A stretch of DNA of 64,000 nucleotides from Pedobacter sandarakinus (GTDB lineage Bacteria > Bacteroidota > Bacteroidia > Sphingobacteriales > Sphingobacteriaceae), in assembly GCF_026240095.1 (NCBI RefSeq), contig NZ_JAPIVG010000004.1, positions 124,001 to 188,000 on the forward strand. Reading direction: 5' to 3'. Under the pieces are notes generated by a model, which ran no database searches, was not told the origin of the DNA, and saw nothing but the letters and a program-made list of their open reading frames with translations. This document shows, in pieces, positions 9,284 through 18,119 of the stretch. The position numbers and the translations under genes were made by a program. The first letter of the stretch is position 1, and every line of letters begins with the position of its first letter.

Positions 9284-9323
9284 GTCGTTAACCCACCTGC
9301 TTAATTTTAAAACAATTTGAAGA

Positions 9324-10535
9324 ATGAAACAGCCGATATATTTAGATAATAACGCCACGACGCCTCTAGACCCTAGAGTTTTAGAAGCGATGCTACCTTA
9401 CTTTACTGAGAAATTTGGGAATGCAGCAAGCCGTAACCACGCTTTTGGTTGGGTGGCTGAAGAGGGAGTAGATTACGCTCGTGAGCAGGTAGCCAAACTA
9501 ATCGGCTGTACTGAAAAAGAAGTGATTTTTACATCTGGCGCTACCGAGGCCGATAACTTAGCCATTAAAGGTGTGTTTGAGATGTACAAAGATAAAGGTA
9601 ACCATATAATTACTGCCGTTACGGAACACAAGGCGGTATTAGATACCTGCAAACATTTGGAAAAAAATGGTGCAAGGGTAACTTACCTGGGCGTTAAAGA
9701 AGATGGTTTAATCGACTTAGCAGAATTAGAGGCTGCCATGACTCCCGAAACGATCTTGGTTTCGATTATGTATGGAAATAATGAAATTGGCGTAATTCAA
9801 CCAGTAAAAGAAATCTCTGCTATTGCACATAAACATGGTGCATTGTTTATGACAGATGCTACCCAAGCGGTTGGAAAAATACCTGTAGATGTGAACGCTG
9901 ATGGTATAGACCTAATGGCTTTTAGTGCGCACAAAATGTACGGACCTAAAGGTGTTGGTGCACTTTATGTACGCAGAAAAAACCCAAGAGTTAAAGTTAC
10001 ATCGCAAATGGATGGCGGTGGCCATGAGCGTGGAATGCGTTCTGGCACTTTAAATGTTCCGGGTATTGTTGGATTGGGTAAAGCTTGCGAGCTTTGTCGC
10101 GTAGAAATGGAAAGTGAAGCAGCACGCCTGTCGGCACTTCGCGACCGTTTAGAAACCACGCTAAACAAAATGGAAGAGAGCTATGTTAATGGTAATACGC
10201 AATACCGTTTACCTCATGTAGCTAATATTTCATTCAAATATGTGGAAGGTGAAGGCTTAATGATGGCGATGAGTGATTTGGCTGTTTCGTCTGGATCTGC
10301 TTGTACCTCCGCATCTTTAGAACCATCGTACGTATTGAAAAGCTTAGGCTTATCTGATGATTTAGCACATTCTTCTATCCGTTACGGTTTAGGTAGATTT
10401 ACAACTGAAGAGGATATTGACCACGCAATTGAAATTACGCAAAAGGCAGTTAATCACTTAAGAGAACTTTCTCCGCTTTGGGAAATGTTTAAAGAAGGTA
10501 TTGATTTAAGCAAGATTGAGTGGGCAGAACACTAA
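9324..10535 (+). CDS. iscS: Cysteine desulfurase IscS
   Basis: A 403-residue PLP enzyme that removes sulfur from cysteine to supply Fe-S cluster assembly, tRNA thiolation and other pathways. It begins [15 protein letters not shown]. The PLP-binding Lys204 sits in [11 protein letters not shown], the cofactor-stacking histidine lies in TEHKAVLD (His102), and the catalytic Cys327 is in [10 protein letters not shown], which is the class I (IscS/NifS) loop. It is the first gene of an iscS-iscU-iscA operon. No iscR, hscA, hscB or fdx is adjacent, so the operon is shorter than in proteobacteria. Confidence 0.96.
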   Translation: MKQPIYLDNNATTPLDPRVLEAMLPYFTEKFGNAASRNHAFGWVAEEGVDYAREQVAKLIGCTEKEVIFTSGATEADNLAIKGVFEMYKDKGNHIITAVTEHKAVLDTCKHLEKNGARVTYLGVKEDGLIDLAELEAAMTPETILVSIMYGNNEIGVIQPVKEISAIAHKHGALFMTDATQAVGKIPVDVNADGIDLMAFSAHKMYGPKGVGALYVRRKNPRVKVTSQMDGGGHERGMRSGTLNVPGIVGLGKACELCRVEMESEAARLSALRDRLETTLNKMEESYVNGNTQYRLPHVANISFKYVEGEGLMMAMSDLAVSSGSACTSASLEPSYVLKSLGLSDDLAHSSIRYGLGRFTTEEDIDHAIEITQKAVNHLRELSPLWEMFKEGIDLSKIEWAEH

Positions 10536-10551
10536 TTGGAGTTACGATTGT

Positions 10552-10578
10552 AGATTGACGAATTACAAATTCAAATCT
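10552..10578 (+). repeat. Stem-loop in the iscS-iscU spacer
   Basis: AGATT (10552-10556) pairs with AATCT (10574-10578), and GAATT (10560-10564) pairs with AATTC (10568-10572), around an ACA loop. The same arm sequence recurs in the iscU-iscA spacer. A further TCGTAAATCTA at 10632-10642 could pair with the 5' arm over a longer distance. Confidence 0.5.
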
Positions 10579-10656
10579 CAATCAAATAAAAATAAAGTTT
10601 AATAATTTACGAATGAAGGTGAAAACCAGAGTCGTAAATCTAAAATCTAAAATATT

Positions 10657-11070
10657 ATGGCATATTCAGAAAAAGTAATTGACCATTACAACAACCCACG
10701 TAATGTAGGTACATTAAATAAAGACAGCAAATTTGTTGGAACTGGACTAGTTGGTGCGCCAGAATGCGGCGATGTAATGCGTTTACAAATTGAAGTTGGA
10801 GAAGATAACGTAATTACCGATGCTAAGTTTAAAACCTTTGGTTGTGGTTCTGCTATCGCATCTTCTTCCTTAGCTACAGAATGGTTAAAGGGAAAAACAA
10901 TTGACGAGGCCTTATCTATTGACAATATGGATATTGTTGAAGAATTAGCTTTACCTCCGGTTAAAATCCACTGCTCGGTGTTAGCAGAAGATGCTATTAA
11001 ATCTGCCATAAACGACTACCGCGTTAAAAATGGCTTAGAAGCAATTGCGTTAGAAAAATCGCACCACTAA
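10657..11070 (+). CDS. iscU: Fe-S cluster scaffold IscU
   Basis: A 137-residue scaffold on which [2Fe-2S] clusters are built before transfer. The three ligand cysteines are present: Cys37 in GAPECGDV, Cys63 in FGCGSAIASSS and Cys106 in KIHCSVLAEDA. The LPPVK motif at about residues 99-103, which in other bacteria is bound by the HscA chaperone, is intact although no hscA is encoded nearby. It sits 121 bases after iscS and 74 bases before iscA. Confidence 0.95.
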   Translation: MAYSEKVIDHYNNPRNVGTLNKDSKFVGTGLVGAPECGDVMRLQIEVGEDNVITDAKFKTFGCGSAIASSSLATEWLKGKTIDEALSIDNMDIVEELALPPVKIHCSVLAEDAIKSAINDYRVKNGLEAIALEKSHH

Positions 11071-11079
11071 ACAGAATTT

Positions 11080-11115
11080 AGATTAACGAATTAGGATTTG
11101 TATTCGTTGAAATCT
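11080..11115 (+). repeat. Stem-loop in the iscU-iscA spacer
   Basis: AGATT plus AACGAAT (11080-11091) pairs with ATTCGTT (11102-11108) and AATCT (11111-11115), with a GA bulge and a 10-base loop. It shares TAGATTnACGAATTA with the stem-loop after iscS, and both begin soon after a stop codon. Confidence 0.5.
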
Positions 11116-11144
11116 GAAATTATAAGTCTGAAATCTTAAATAAG

Positions 11145-11471
11145 ATGATAACTATTACAGATAAAGCAAAAGAAAAAATCACGCATTTAATGCAGGATTC
11201 TGAAATGGGAGCTGATTACTTTTTACGGGTTTCTGTAAAAGGTGGTGGCTGTTCTGGTTTGTCTTACAATCTTGATTTTGATAACGAGGAACAGAAAGGC
11301 GACCAGTTTTTTGAAGATAAAGGAATAAAGATTGCATTAGATATGAAGTCGTTCCTTTACCTGGCCGGAACCGAATTAGATTTTACGGATGGATTAAATG
11401 GTAAAGGTTTTAATTTCGTAAATCCGAATGCAAGCCGTACTTGTGGTTGTGGCGAAAGCTTCTCGGTTTAA
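11145..11471 (+). CDS. iscA: Fe-S cluster assembly carrier, IscA/HesB family
   Basis: A 108-residue A-type carrier protein that delivers iron or Fe-S clusters to target proteins. The conserved cysteines are in GGGCSGLSY (about residue 37) and the C-terminal RTCGCGESF (about residues 102 and 104). It begins MITITDKAKEKITHLM, typical of the family. It is the last gene of the isc operon and is followed by a clear terminator. SufA or ErpA naming would be equally possible; the operon context favours IscA. Confidence 0.93.
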   Translation: MITITDKAKEKITHLMQDSEMGADYFLRVSVKGGGCSGLSYNLDFDNEEQKGDQFFEDKGIKIALDMKSFLYLAGTELDFTDGLNGKGFNFVNPNASRTCGCGESFSV

Positions 11472-11491
11472 AAAATTATTTTTAATATACT

Positions 11492-11517
11492 AAGGCTCCA
11501 AATTGTGGGGCCTTTTT
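11492..11517 (+). terminator. Terminator of the isc operon
   Basis: AAGGCTCC pairs with GGGGCCTT, allowing one T-G wobble, and is followed by TTTTT. It lies 21 bases past the iscA stop. Confidence 0.85.
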
Positions 11518-11672
11518 GCGTATTTAAGCATTTTGTTTTTATCAAATAGAAGGTGCGAGAAAACATGTATAGAAACTTTCTGGGCGTGTAGCTGTGGCAA
11601 ACCTCCGTATTTTCCTTTTTTAAACCAAAAAACATTATTATTGTTGATTAAATGAATACCAAATAAAGAGCA

Positions 11673-13589
11673 ATGCCATTAATTAACGAATTTTCGACAG
11701 TTCCAACCTTATTGAGAAATGTTGTAAAAAACATTCATAAACCAGAAGAAACTTTCCTCATCCACAAACAAGGTACAGAATGGAAAGAAATATCTTTCGA
11801 GGATACTTTGAAAAGAGCGGATGCAGTATCTGCTTTTTTCCTTGAAAAAGGCGTAAAAAAGGGCGATCGGTTGGGGTTAATGATAGAGAACTCACCTGAA
11901 TATGTATATTTTGATCAAGGAATCCAACAGATCGGTGTGATTAATGTATCGATATATCCTACCTTATCTGAGCAGGAAGTTGCTTATATCATGAATGATT
12001 CTGGTATAAAGGCCATTTTGGTAGGAAATAATTTCCTTTACCGGAAAGTTTTAAAGGTTGCTGCCAACTGCAAAGCGCTTAAATATATTATTCCAACGTT
12101 CAAAGATTTCGAGAAGGTTTCCATACCCGTTGATGTAAATGTTGAGGTAATCGCTTTCTCTGATATACTGGCTTTGAAACACCAGCCAACCGCATCTGAA
12201 CGTGCCGAAATCGATCAATGCAGAAGTTTAATTGAGCCGCATGATGTCTCGTCATTAATTTATACTTCTGGCACAACTGGAACGCCCAAAGGCGTAATGC
12301 TTACCCATTATAATTTTGTTAAGAATGTCGAAGTCTGTTTACAACAAATTCCGGTGATCGATCAGAATGAAACATTTTTATCTTTTCTACCGCTCTCCCA
12401 CGTGTTTGAGCGCACAGCTACCTACCACGTATGTTGCGCCCAGGGATGTAAAATTGCATTTGCGCAGAGCCTAGAGCTCTTAGCTAAAAACATGGGCGAA
12501 GTTAAACCAACGGTTATGAGTTGTGTTCCCCGGCTTTTAGAGCGTATTCACGACAAAGCCATAAAATCTGGTACTTCTGCGGGCGGTACAAAAGCCAAAA
12601 TATTTACCTGGGCTTTAGAAACAGGAAAAAATTATCGGGTTGCCAAAGAGATGGGAAAAAATCCCGGGCTTATCCTTACAGGTAAGAAAGCTATTGCCGA
12701 GAAATTGGTATTCAGTAAAATAAAAGAAAAAACAGGTGGCCGCTTAAAGTTTATGATTTCTGGTGGTGCGGCGCTTCCTAAAAACGTGGGCGAATTTTTT
12801 GGAGATTTAGGCATCAAAATTCTCGAAGGCTTTGGCCTAACGGAAACTTCTCCGGTAATGTCGGTTACAGAATACCACCGACAAGTATATGGAACCGTAG
12901 GCCGTATTATACCAGGTATCGAAGTGGCCATACAAGATGTTGAAAGTAAAGAAATTATTAACATACAAACCCACCATACCTTTAACGAAGAGTTTGAATG
13001 TGCCGAAGGCGAAGTGATTGTAAGAGGCCATTGTGTAATGAAAGGCTACTTTAACAAGCCTGCAGAAACAGCTGAAGCCATTGATAACAACATGTGGTTT
13101 CATACGGGCGATATTGGTAGATTTTATAAGGGTAATCTTCAAATCACCGATCGTTTAAAAAACATGATTGTAAATGCTTATGGTAAAAATGTGTATCCAA
13201 CCCCTGTTGAGAATATCTATCTTAAGAGCCCTAAAATCGATCAGTTATTTTTAATTGGCGATAAACGCGAATTTATTACGGCAATCATTATCCCAAATAG
13301 GGAAACACTTGAAGAAACTTTCGGGCTTAAGGCTGCTTTTTTTGATGAAGAAGATCCGTTTATCCGAGATCCCAAAATAATCGACTGGTTGTCACAGGAT
13401 ATAAAAAAGATTTCCAACGAACTGGCCAAATTCGAGCGCATTAAAAACTTTAAAATCAAGAGAAATCCATTCGATATTGACGCAGGGGAAATTACCCCTA
13501 CCCTTAAAGTGAAGCGTAGGGTGGTAGAAAAGAAATATGCTGATGCTATTGATGAAATGTATGAAGAAGGAGTAGAAGCAGACTCTTAG
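11673..13589 (+). CDS. Long-chain acyl-CoA synthetase (AMP-forming)
   Basis: A 638-residue AMP-forming ligase of the long-chain fatty acid-CoA ligase family. It activates fatty acids with ATP and joins them to CoA. Motifs include the P-loop-like YTSGTTGTPKGVMLTH at about residues 197-212, the GFGLTETSPVMS adenine-binding motif near residue 388, and the WFHTGDIG aspartate motif followed by DRLKNMIVNAYGKNVYP. The size and the C-terminal region resemble FadD15-type enzymes common in Bacteroidota. It is a single gene with a leader of 201 bases after the isc terminator. Substrate chain length is inferred from the family only. Confidence 0.92.
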   Translation: MPLINEFSTVPTLLRNVVKNIHKPEETFLIHKQGTEWKEISFEDTLKRADAVSAFFLEKGVKKGDRLGLMIENSPEYVYFDQGIQQIGVINVSIYPTLSEQEVAYIMNDSGIKAILVGNNFLYRKVLKVAANCKALKYIIPTFKDFEKVSIPVDVNVEVIAFSDILALKHQPTASERAEIDQCRSLIEPHDVSSLIYTSGTTGTPKGVMLTHYNFVKNVEVCLQQIPVIDQNETFLSFLPLSHVFERTATYHVCCAQGCKIAFAQSLELLAKNMGEVKPTVMSCVPRLLERIHDKAIKSGTSAGGTKAKIFTWALETGKNYRVAKEMGKNPGLILTGKKAIAEKLVFSKIKEKTGGRLKFMISGGAALPKNVGEFFGDLGIKILEGFGLTETSPVMSVTEYHRQVYGTVGRIIPGIEVAIQDVESKEIINIQTHHTFNEEFECAEGEVIVRGHCVMKGYFNKPAETAEAIDNNMWFHTGDIGRFYKGNLQITDRLKNMIVNAYGKNVYPTPVENIYLKSPKIDQLFLIGDKREFITAIIIPNRETLEETFGLKAAFFDEEDPFIRDPKIIDWLSQDIKKISNELAKFERIKNFKIKRNPFDIDAGEITPTLKVKRRVVEKKYADAIDEMYEEGVEADS

Positions 13590-13939
13590 AGGTAAATGCT
13601 TGACAAAAGCAACATCAATTGTCGATTGTGAACTAATTTGTGCCAGATTTACAACTGGCGTTCAAATGAATGCGGTGTAGTAGATTTTTCAAAGTTTAGG
13701 ATTAATATTGTGAACTAAACAATGAGGAATGACTGCATTCATTTCCTTCAATATTAGGTGGTACGTTTTAGGAGTGATTCTGTACCACCTTTTTAGATTC
13801 TATGCTTTCTTACAGCGGGATAGCATTTGAAATTTAGCATCAGATCATTTAAAATCTTCATAATTCCGTAAAATTATCTATCTTACTAATTCGTTGGCAA
13901 AATTGTATTTGCCACCAATGCGATTTTGAATAGTAGGAT
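13590..13939. other. Non-coding gap holding a terminator
   Basis: About 350 bases separate the acyl-CoA ligase from the MaoC gene. Apart from the hairpin at 13756-13794 I see no credible gene, RNA or repeat here. Confidence 0.7.
13756..13794 (+). terminator. Terminator downstream of the acyl-CoA ligase
   Basis: AGGTGGTAC (13756-13764) pairs with GTACCACCT (13782-13790) and is followed by TTTT. It lies about 165 bases past the stop, so the 3' untranslated region is long. Confidence 0.8.
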
Positions 13940-14398
13940 ATGGTTATCATTAATAGTTTTGAGGAGTATAAAGCTTATCTAGGAAAGCAAATAGGTTTGT
14001 CTCAGTGGCATCAAATCGATCAGGAACAGGTAAATAAATTTGCAGCCGCTACGCTAGATTTTCAATGGATTCATCTCGACCAGAAGAAAGCTAAAGCTGA
14101 TAGTCCTTTTGGAACCACTATTGCCCACGGATACTTAACCTTATCGCTAATCCCCTACTTGTGGAAACAAATAGCAGACATTCAAAACGTTAAGATGGAA
14201 GTAAATTACGGCATTGAAAAATTTAAATTCAACAAAGCCGTTCGGGTAGACGACGAAGTTCAGCTTACTGCAAAACTGATATCCATTTGCGATTTAAGAG
14301 GAATTACTAAGGTAACCATTGAGGCCAACCTGAACATAAAAGGTGAAACTAAAACGGCATACACCGGTAACGTTATTTTTCTCTACCATTTCAACTAG
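13940..14398 (+). CDS. MaoC-family (R)-specific enoyl-CoA hydratase-like protein
   Basis: A 152-residue single hot-dog-fold protein. The MaoC hydratase signature is visible: FAAATLDFQWIHLDQKKA, in which Asp and His are the usual catalytic pair (D..WIH), then SPFGTTIAHGYLTLSLIP. It probably hydrates (R)-enoyl-CoA or a related thioester. Neighbouring genes do not fix the pathway, although an acyl-CoA ligase lies upstream. It ends about 155 bases before the lysS ATG. Confidence 0.88.
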   Translation: MVIINSFEEYKAYLGKQIGLSQWHQIDQEQVNKFAAATLDFQWIHLDQKKAKADSPFGTTIAHGYLTLSLIPYLWKQIADIQNVKMEVNYGIEKFKFNKAVRVDDEVQLTAKLISICDLRGITKVTIEANLNIKGETKTAYTGNVIFLYHFN

Positions 14399-14530
14399 GA
14401 ATGGCGCTGTAATTATAGATTAAGGCATGAGCTGCATACCAAACAAACATCACAAAGTCTATTTCTATTAAAAATTGCTAATCACTTCAAGCAATAGCAA
14501 TTACTATTATTAAACAACTTGCAAAATCAT

Positions 14531-14538
14531 TACTTTTG
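14531..14538 (+). promoter_or_regulatory. Candidate -7 box for lysS
   Basis: TACTTTTG matches TAnnTTTG and lies 15 bases before the chosen lysS ATG. No good -33 TTG is seen at the right distance. If real, the lysS leader would be only a few bases long. Confidence 0.45.
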
Positions 14539-14553
14539 CAAAAAATACCCACA

Positions 14554-16263
14554 ATGAGCATAGGTTTATCAGAACAAGAAATATTACGACGTGAGTCGTT
14601 AAAACAATTACGTGAACTTGGTATTGAGCCATATCCTGCAGAATCTTACGATATAAACGTAAGCGCCGCAGATATTTTGGCCAATTACGAGAAAGATAAA
14701 ACTGCTTATAAGACAGTTAGTTTAGCCGGCCGGATTATGGGTCGTAACATTATGGGTGCTGCATCATTCGCTGAGCTGCAAGACGCCACTGCAAGAATTC
14801 AAATTTATTTGAAACGCGATGAACTTTGTCCTACAGAAGATAAAACTTTATACAACACTGTTTTTAAGAAACTATTAGATATAGGTGATTTTATCGGCAT
14901 TAAGGGTTACGTTTTTACAACACAAACAGGAGAAATTTCTATCCACGTAACCGAGCTTAAAGTGCTATCTAAATCACTGCGCCCATTGCCAATTGTAAAA
15001 CGCGATGATGATGGTAATGTGTACGACGGATTTACTAACCCAGAGCTGCGTTATAGAATGCGTTATGTAGATTTGACGGTTAATCCCGATTATAAACAGA
15101 TTTTCATTAAACGCAGCAAGGTGATCAACACCATGCGGAATTATTTCGATAACCAAGGCTGGATGGAAGTTGAAACACCAATCTTGCAACCCATCCATGG
15201 AGGCGCTGCAGCACGTCCGTTTGCAACGCATCACAATACGCTCGATATGCCACTTTACCTGCGCATTGCGAACGAGCTTTACTTAAAGCGTTTGATTGTA
15301 GCAGGGTTTGATGGAGTTTATGAATTCGGTAAAATGTTCCGTAATGAAGGCATGGACCGTACGCACAATCCAGAGTTTACATCAATGGAAATTTATGTAG
15401 CTTACAAAGATTATATCTGGATGATGGCCATGGTGGAAGAATGTTTAGAGAAAGTGGCCATTGCTACAAATGGTTCTGCTGTGGTAAAAGTTGGCGAACA
15501 CGAAATTAACTTCGAAGGGCCGTACGAAAAACTAACAATGTACGAATCCATCCAGAAATATACCGGAATAGATGTTTCTGCAATGAGTGAGGATGAAATT
15601 GCGCAAACCTGCAGAAATTTAGGTATCGAAATAGATACCACTATGGGCCGCGGTAAATTAATCGACGAGATATTTGGCGCTAAAGTAGAAGCAAATTTGA
15701 TCCAACCCACATACATCACCGATTACCCTTTGGAAATGACACCTCTGGCTAAAAAACACCGTACGGAAGAAGGCTTAGTAGAACGTTTCGAGCTTTTTGT
15801 AAATGGTAAGGAAATTGCAAACGCTTATTCAGAGCTAAATGACCCTATAGATCAGAAAGAGCGTTTCGAAGATCAGTTAAAGCTAGCCGCCCGTGGAGAT
15901 GATGAAGCAATGGCTATGGACGATGATTTCGTACGTGCTTTAGAATACGGCATGCCACCAACATCTGGTTTAGGAATTGGTATCGATAGATTGGTGATGT
16001 TAATGACCAACCAAAGCACCATTCAAGAGGTATTATTCTTCCCGCAAATGCGCCCCGAGAAAAAGAAAATCGAACTTAATGCAGATGAAGCCCAATTATT
16101 TAACTTGGTAAAAGAAGGTGAGCAATATTTGCTTAGTGACATTAAAGCTCAATTAGCAGATTGGAGCAATAAAAAATGGGATACAACGCTTAAAGCACTA
16201 ACAGGAAAGGGAGTACTAAAAGTAAATAAAACGGAAGAAGGTTTGTTTTTATCCCATAAATAA
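14554..16263 (+). CDS. lysS: Lysyl-tRNA synthetase, class II
   Basis: A 569-residue class II synthetase that charges tRNA-Lys. The N-terminal OB-fold anticodon-binding domain contains VSLAGRIMGRNIMGAASFAELQD. The catalytic core has motif 2 (FRNEGMDRTHNPEFTSMEIY) and motif 3 (GLGIGIDRLVMLMT). I chose ATG 14554 (MSIGLSEQEILRR) over an upstream in-frame TTG, because the TTG overlaps a likely promoter box. The C-terminus extends about 60 residues past motif 3, a feature seen in Bacteroidota LysS. It stands alone with its own terminator. Confidence 0.96.
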   Translation: MSIGLSEQEILRRESLKQLRELGIEPYPAESYDINVSAADILANYEKDKTAYKTVSLAGRIMGRNIMGAASFAELQDATARIQIYLKRDELCPTEDKTLYNTVFKKLLDIGDFIGIKGYVFTTQTGEISIHVTELKVLSKSLRPLPIVKRDDDGNVYDGFTNPELRYRMRYVDLTVNPDYKQIFIKRSKVINTMRNYFDNQGWMEVETPILQPIHGGAAARPFATHHNTLDMPLYLRIANELYLKRLIVAGFDGVYEFGKMFRNEGMDRTHNPEFTSMEIYVAYKDYIWMMAMVEECLEKVAIATNGSAVVKVGEHEINFEGPYEKLTMYESIQKYTGIDVSAMSEDEIAQTCRNLGIEIDTTMGRGKLIDEIFGAKVEANLIQPTYITDYPLEMTPLAKKHRTEEGLVERFELFVNGKEIANAYSELNDPIDQKERFEDQLKLAARGDDEAMAMDDDFVRALEYGMPPTSGLGIGIDRLVMLMTNQSTIQEVLFFPQMRPEKKKIELNADEAQLFNLVKEGEQYLLSDIKAQLADWSNKKWDTTLKALTGKGVLKVNKTEEGLFLSHK

Positions 16264-16304
16264 AGATCGAATCTAATTCATCTTAACACAAAAATAACAT
16301 AAAC

Positions 16305-16341
16305 TTAAAAGGCTTGCTAACAATAGTTTAGCAAGCCTTTT
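16305..16341 (+). terminator. Terminator of lysS
   Basis: AAGGCTTGCTAA pairs with TTAGCAAGCCTT around a six-base loop and is followed by TT. It is a 12-bp perfect stem 45 bases past the stop. Confidence 0.88.
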
Positions 16342-16377
16342 CTATATTTACTGGAATTTAAATAATTACCATTAATT

Positions 16378-16590
16378 ATGAGTATTTCCAGTCTAGAAAT
16401 TAACGAAAGAGAATATTGCATCAAATTAAATAAAGACGCCTTCGATCTTACCTTGGTGCGCCAGTTAATTAAACGCATACAAGCAGAAGCCTTCTTCTTT
16501 TCCAAAGTGCAAGCTGAAGAAGATGACATTCTAAGCAAACGTGCCGAAAGAGAAGATTTTGAAGGATTTGATTATTTAGGCGACAAATAG
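16378..16590 (+). CDS. Small hypothetical protein
   Basis: A 70-residue acidic protein that I do not recognise. It begins MSISSLEINEREYCIKLNKDA and is largely helical, ending EDFEGFDYLGDK. A TATATTTA box at 16343-16350, just after the lysS terminator, may drive it. Its length and charge are reminiscent of antitoxin-like or adaptor proteins, but no toxin-like gene follows on the plus strand. Coding status is supported by an ATG start, a clean frame and isolation between features. Confidence 0.6.
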   Translation: MSISSLEINEREYCIKLNKDAFDLTLVRQLIKRIQAEAFFFSKVQAEEDDILSKRAEREDFEGFDYLGDK

Positions 16591-16623
16591 ATTCGCTCCG
16601 TAGTTATTTAGCGATGCAAATCC

Positions 16624-17178
16624 TTAATCTACATCTAAGGTACCTTCCACAGAATCATCCATCGTTTTGCCACTTATTACCGAGGCAGCCATTTTCAAAA
16701 ATGCTACTGCTGTGCCGTGTTTAGTATCCCAGTAATAACCTTCAGATGGAATCACTTTAATTAACGTAATATTCGGATCGTCTTTACCACCCTGGAACCA
16801 GGTTTTAATAAACGGGCTCCAAAGTTCATCAATTTTGGCCTGATCTCTACTAATTTCAGAAATGCCGTAAATATTCACAAAACCAGAGTGTGCGCCTGCT
16901 TGAAACATTAAGTGCGTAAATGGATCGCTACCAATCTCATCGTTCTTGTGGCTATCTTTCATACTCATAAACCAGATATTTCCTTCATCATCTACTTGTT
17001 GTATGGCCATAGGCCTTACAGATAAAGGTACTCCTGTTTTAATGTTCGTACAAAAAAAGCAACTTTCAGCTTTATCTGCCAGTTCTTTCAACTTGCTTAC
17101 GGCAGCTTCGCCGCCCAAATCTTTAATATTGTCTTGTTCTTGAGTATTGTTGGTACTTCCTTCTTGCGATGTTGCCAT
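16624..17178 (-). CDS. Pyridoxamine 5'-phosphate oxidase-like flavoprotein (general stress protein 26 type)
   Basis: A 184-residue protein of the split-barrel FMN-binding fold. The core reads AVSKLKELADKAESCFFCTNI, VRPMAIQQVDDEGNIWFMS and a substrate-side strand HLMFQAGAHSGFVNIYG. Its N-terminal 20 residues are Asn/Gln-rich and probably unstructured. The family is linked to general stress proteins and F420/FMN reductases; the true substrate is unknown. It is a single gene transcribed away from the hypothetical membrane protein upstream. Confidence 0.85.
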   Translation of the reverse strand: MATSQEGSTNNTQEQDNIKDLGGEAAVSKLKELADKAESCFFCTNIKTGVPLSVRPMAIQQVDDEGNIWFMSMKDSHKNDEIGSDPFTHLMFQAGAHSGFVNIYGISEISRDQAKIDELWSPFIKTWFQGGKDDPNITLIKVIPSEGYYWDTKHGTAVAFLKMAASVISGKTMDDSVEGTLDVD

Positions 17179-17422
17179 GGGTATGTGTTTTCTTTAAACT
17201 ACAATACAAAGCGCCGTTTGGTTTTTATTTTTCTTTTAGAAAAGCAAATTTCTACCAATAAACAAAGCAAGACCTGCTATCGCTATTATCTTTTTGTGCT
17301 CGTAGGTAAAAGCCTTTGAAGTTTGCTGCAACAAAAAGTATAAGCGCTCTATCAGGTTTAAAGGAAGAGGCTTGTACAAACTAAACCGTGCTATCGCCCA
17401 AAGAAGCTTTACTGGCAGGGCA

Positions 17423-17451
17423 TAAAAAAAGCCGATCGTTAATCGGCTTAT
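17423..17451 (-). terminator. Terminator downstream of the membrane TPR-like protein
   Basis: On the minus strand AAGCCGATT pairs with GATCGGCTT and is followed by a run of seven T. It ends 13 bases after the stop of the gene at 17464. Confidence 0.8.
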
Positions 17452-17463
17452 TACTTATCAATA

Positions 17464-18003
17464 CTATCTATATCTTACTTGTTGTTGTTTATCAAACATC
17501 CCAAGTTGGTCTTTCATTTGTTTAATCTGGTCGGCCAGCAATTTGTTTTTATCGGCCTTTTTGGCTTCTGCAAGGTACATCGTTGCTTCGCGTTTATTGC
17601 GTTTGGCCATTGCTATACCTGCTAAACTCAATTTTGCTAAAGCAACATTGTGTTCCATTTGCATCCCTAAGTTTAAGGCTGTTTTAAAATATTTTTCCGA
17701 TTTCATTGGCGAAGTTCTGCTTTCAATTAGTCCCACCAATAAATTGTAATAACCATGTTGTACCTTAATAAGCTGGCGTTCGTAATTTGTAATCCGATCT
17801 AAGTACATTTTGGCCTTATACATATTATCTTTTCTAAGAAACCATTGTGCCAAAAGCATGTTCTCATTAAAGAAATAAGTTACCAATACAATTAAGCTTA
17901 ATAAAACGGCCAATATTCCCCAAGGCCAAAACCCAAATATAAATAAAGCTACTGCGCCACCCAGTAAAGCAAACCCCACAATTAATCTGATAAAATTTGG
18001 CAT
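17464..18003 (-). CDS. Membrane protein with TPR-like C-terminal domain
   Basis: A 179-residue protein with two N-terminal membrane segments (about residues 5-24 and 27-46: LIVGFALLGGAVALFIFGF and WGILAVLLSLIVLVTYFF). A helical soluble region follows, where LAQWFLRKDNMYKAKMYLDR and KYFKTALNLGMQMEHNVALAKL give a TPR-like pattern. The C-terminus is Gln-rich. I do not recognise its function; it resembles short membrane-anchored TPR proteins of Bacteroidota. It is monocistronic with its own terminator. Confidence 0.7.
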   Translation of the reverse strand: MPNFIRLIVGFALLGGAVALFIFGFWPWGILAVLLSLIVLVTYFFNENMLLAQWFLRKDNMYKAKMYLDRITNYERQLIKVQHGYYNLLVGLIESRTSPMKSEKYFKTALNLGMQMEHNVALAKLSLAGIAMAKRNKREATMYLAEAKKADKNKLLADQIKQMKDQLGMFDKQQQVRYR

Positions 18004-18119
18004 AAATTTCTATTGTAAATATTTTTTTCTGCAAATATCGTTTTTAAATGGCACAAATTAGATTTTAAAATAATAATTTCATTAAAAATTTCACAGACAA
18101 AACAATTCATTATATCCAT

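Noticed and set aside
16378..17178. Toxin-antitoxin pair formed by the 70-residue protein and its neighbour
   Set aside because: The neighbour is a PNPOx-like flavoprotein on the opposite strand, so there is no toxin-like partner.
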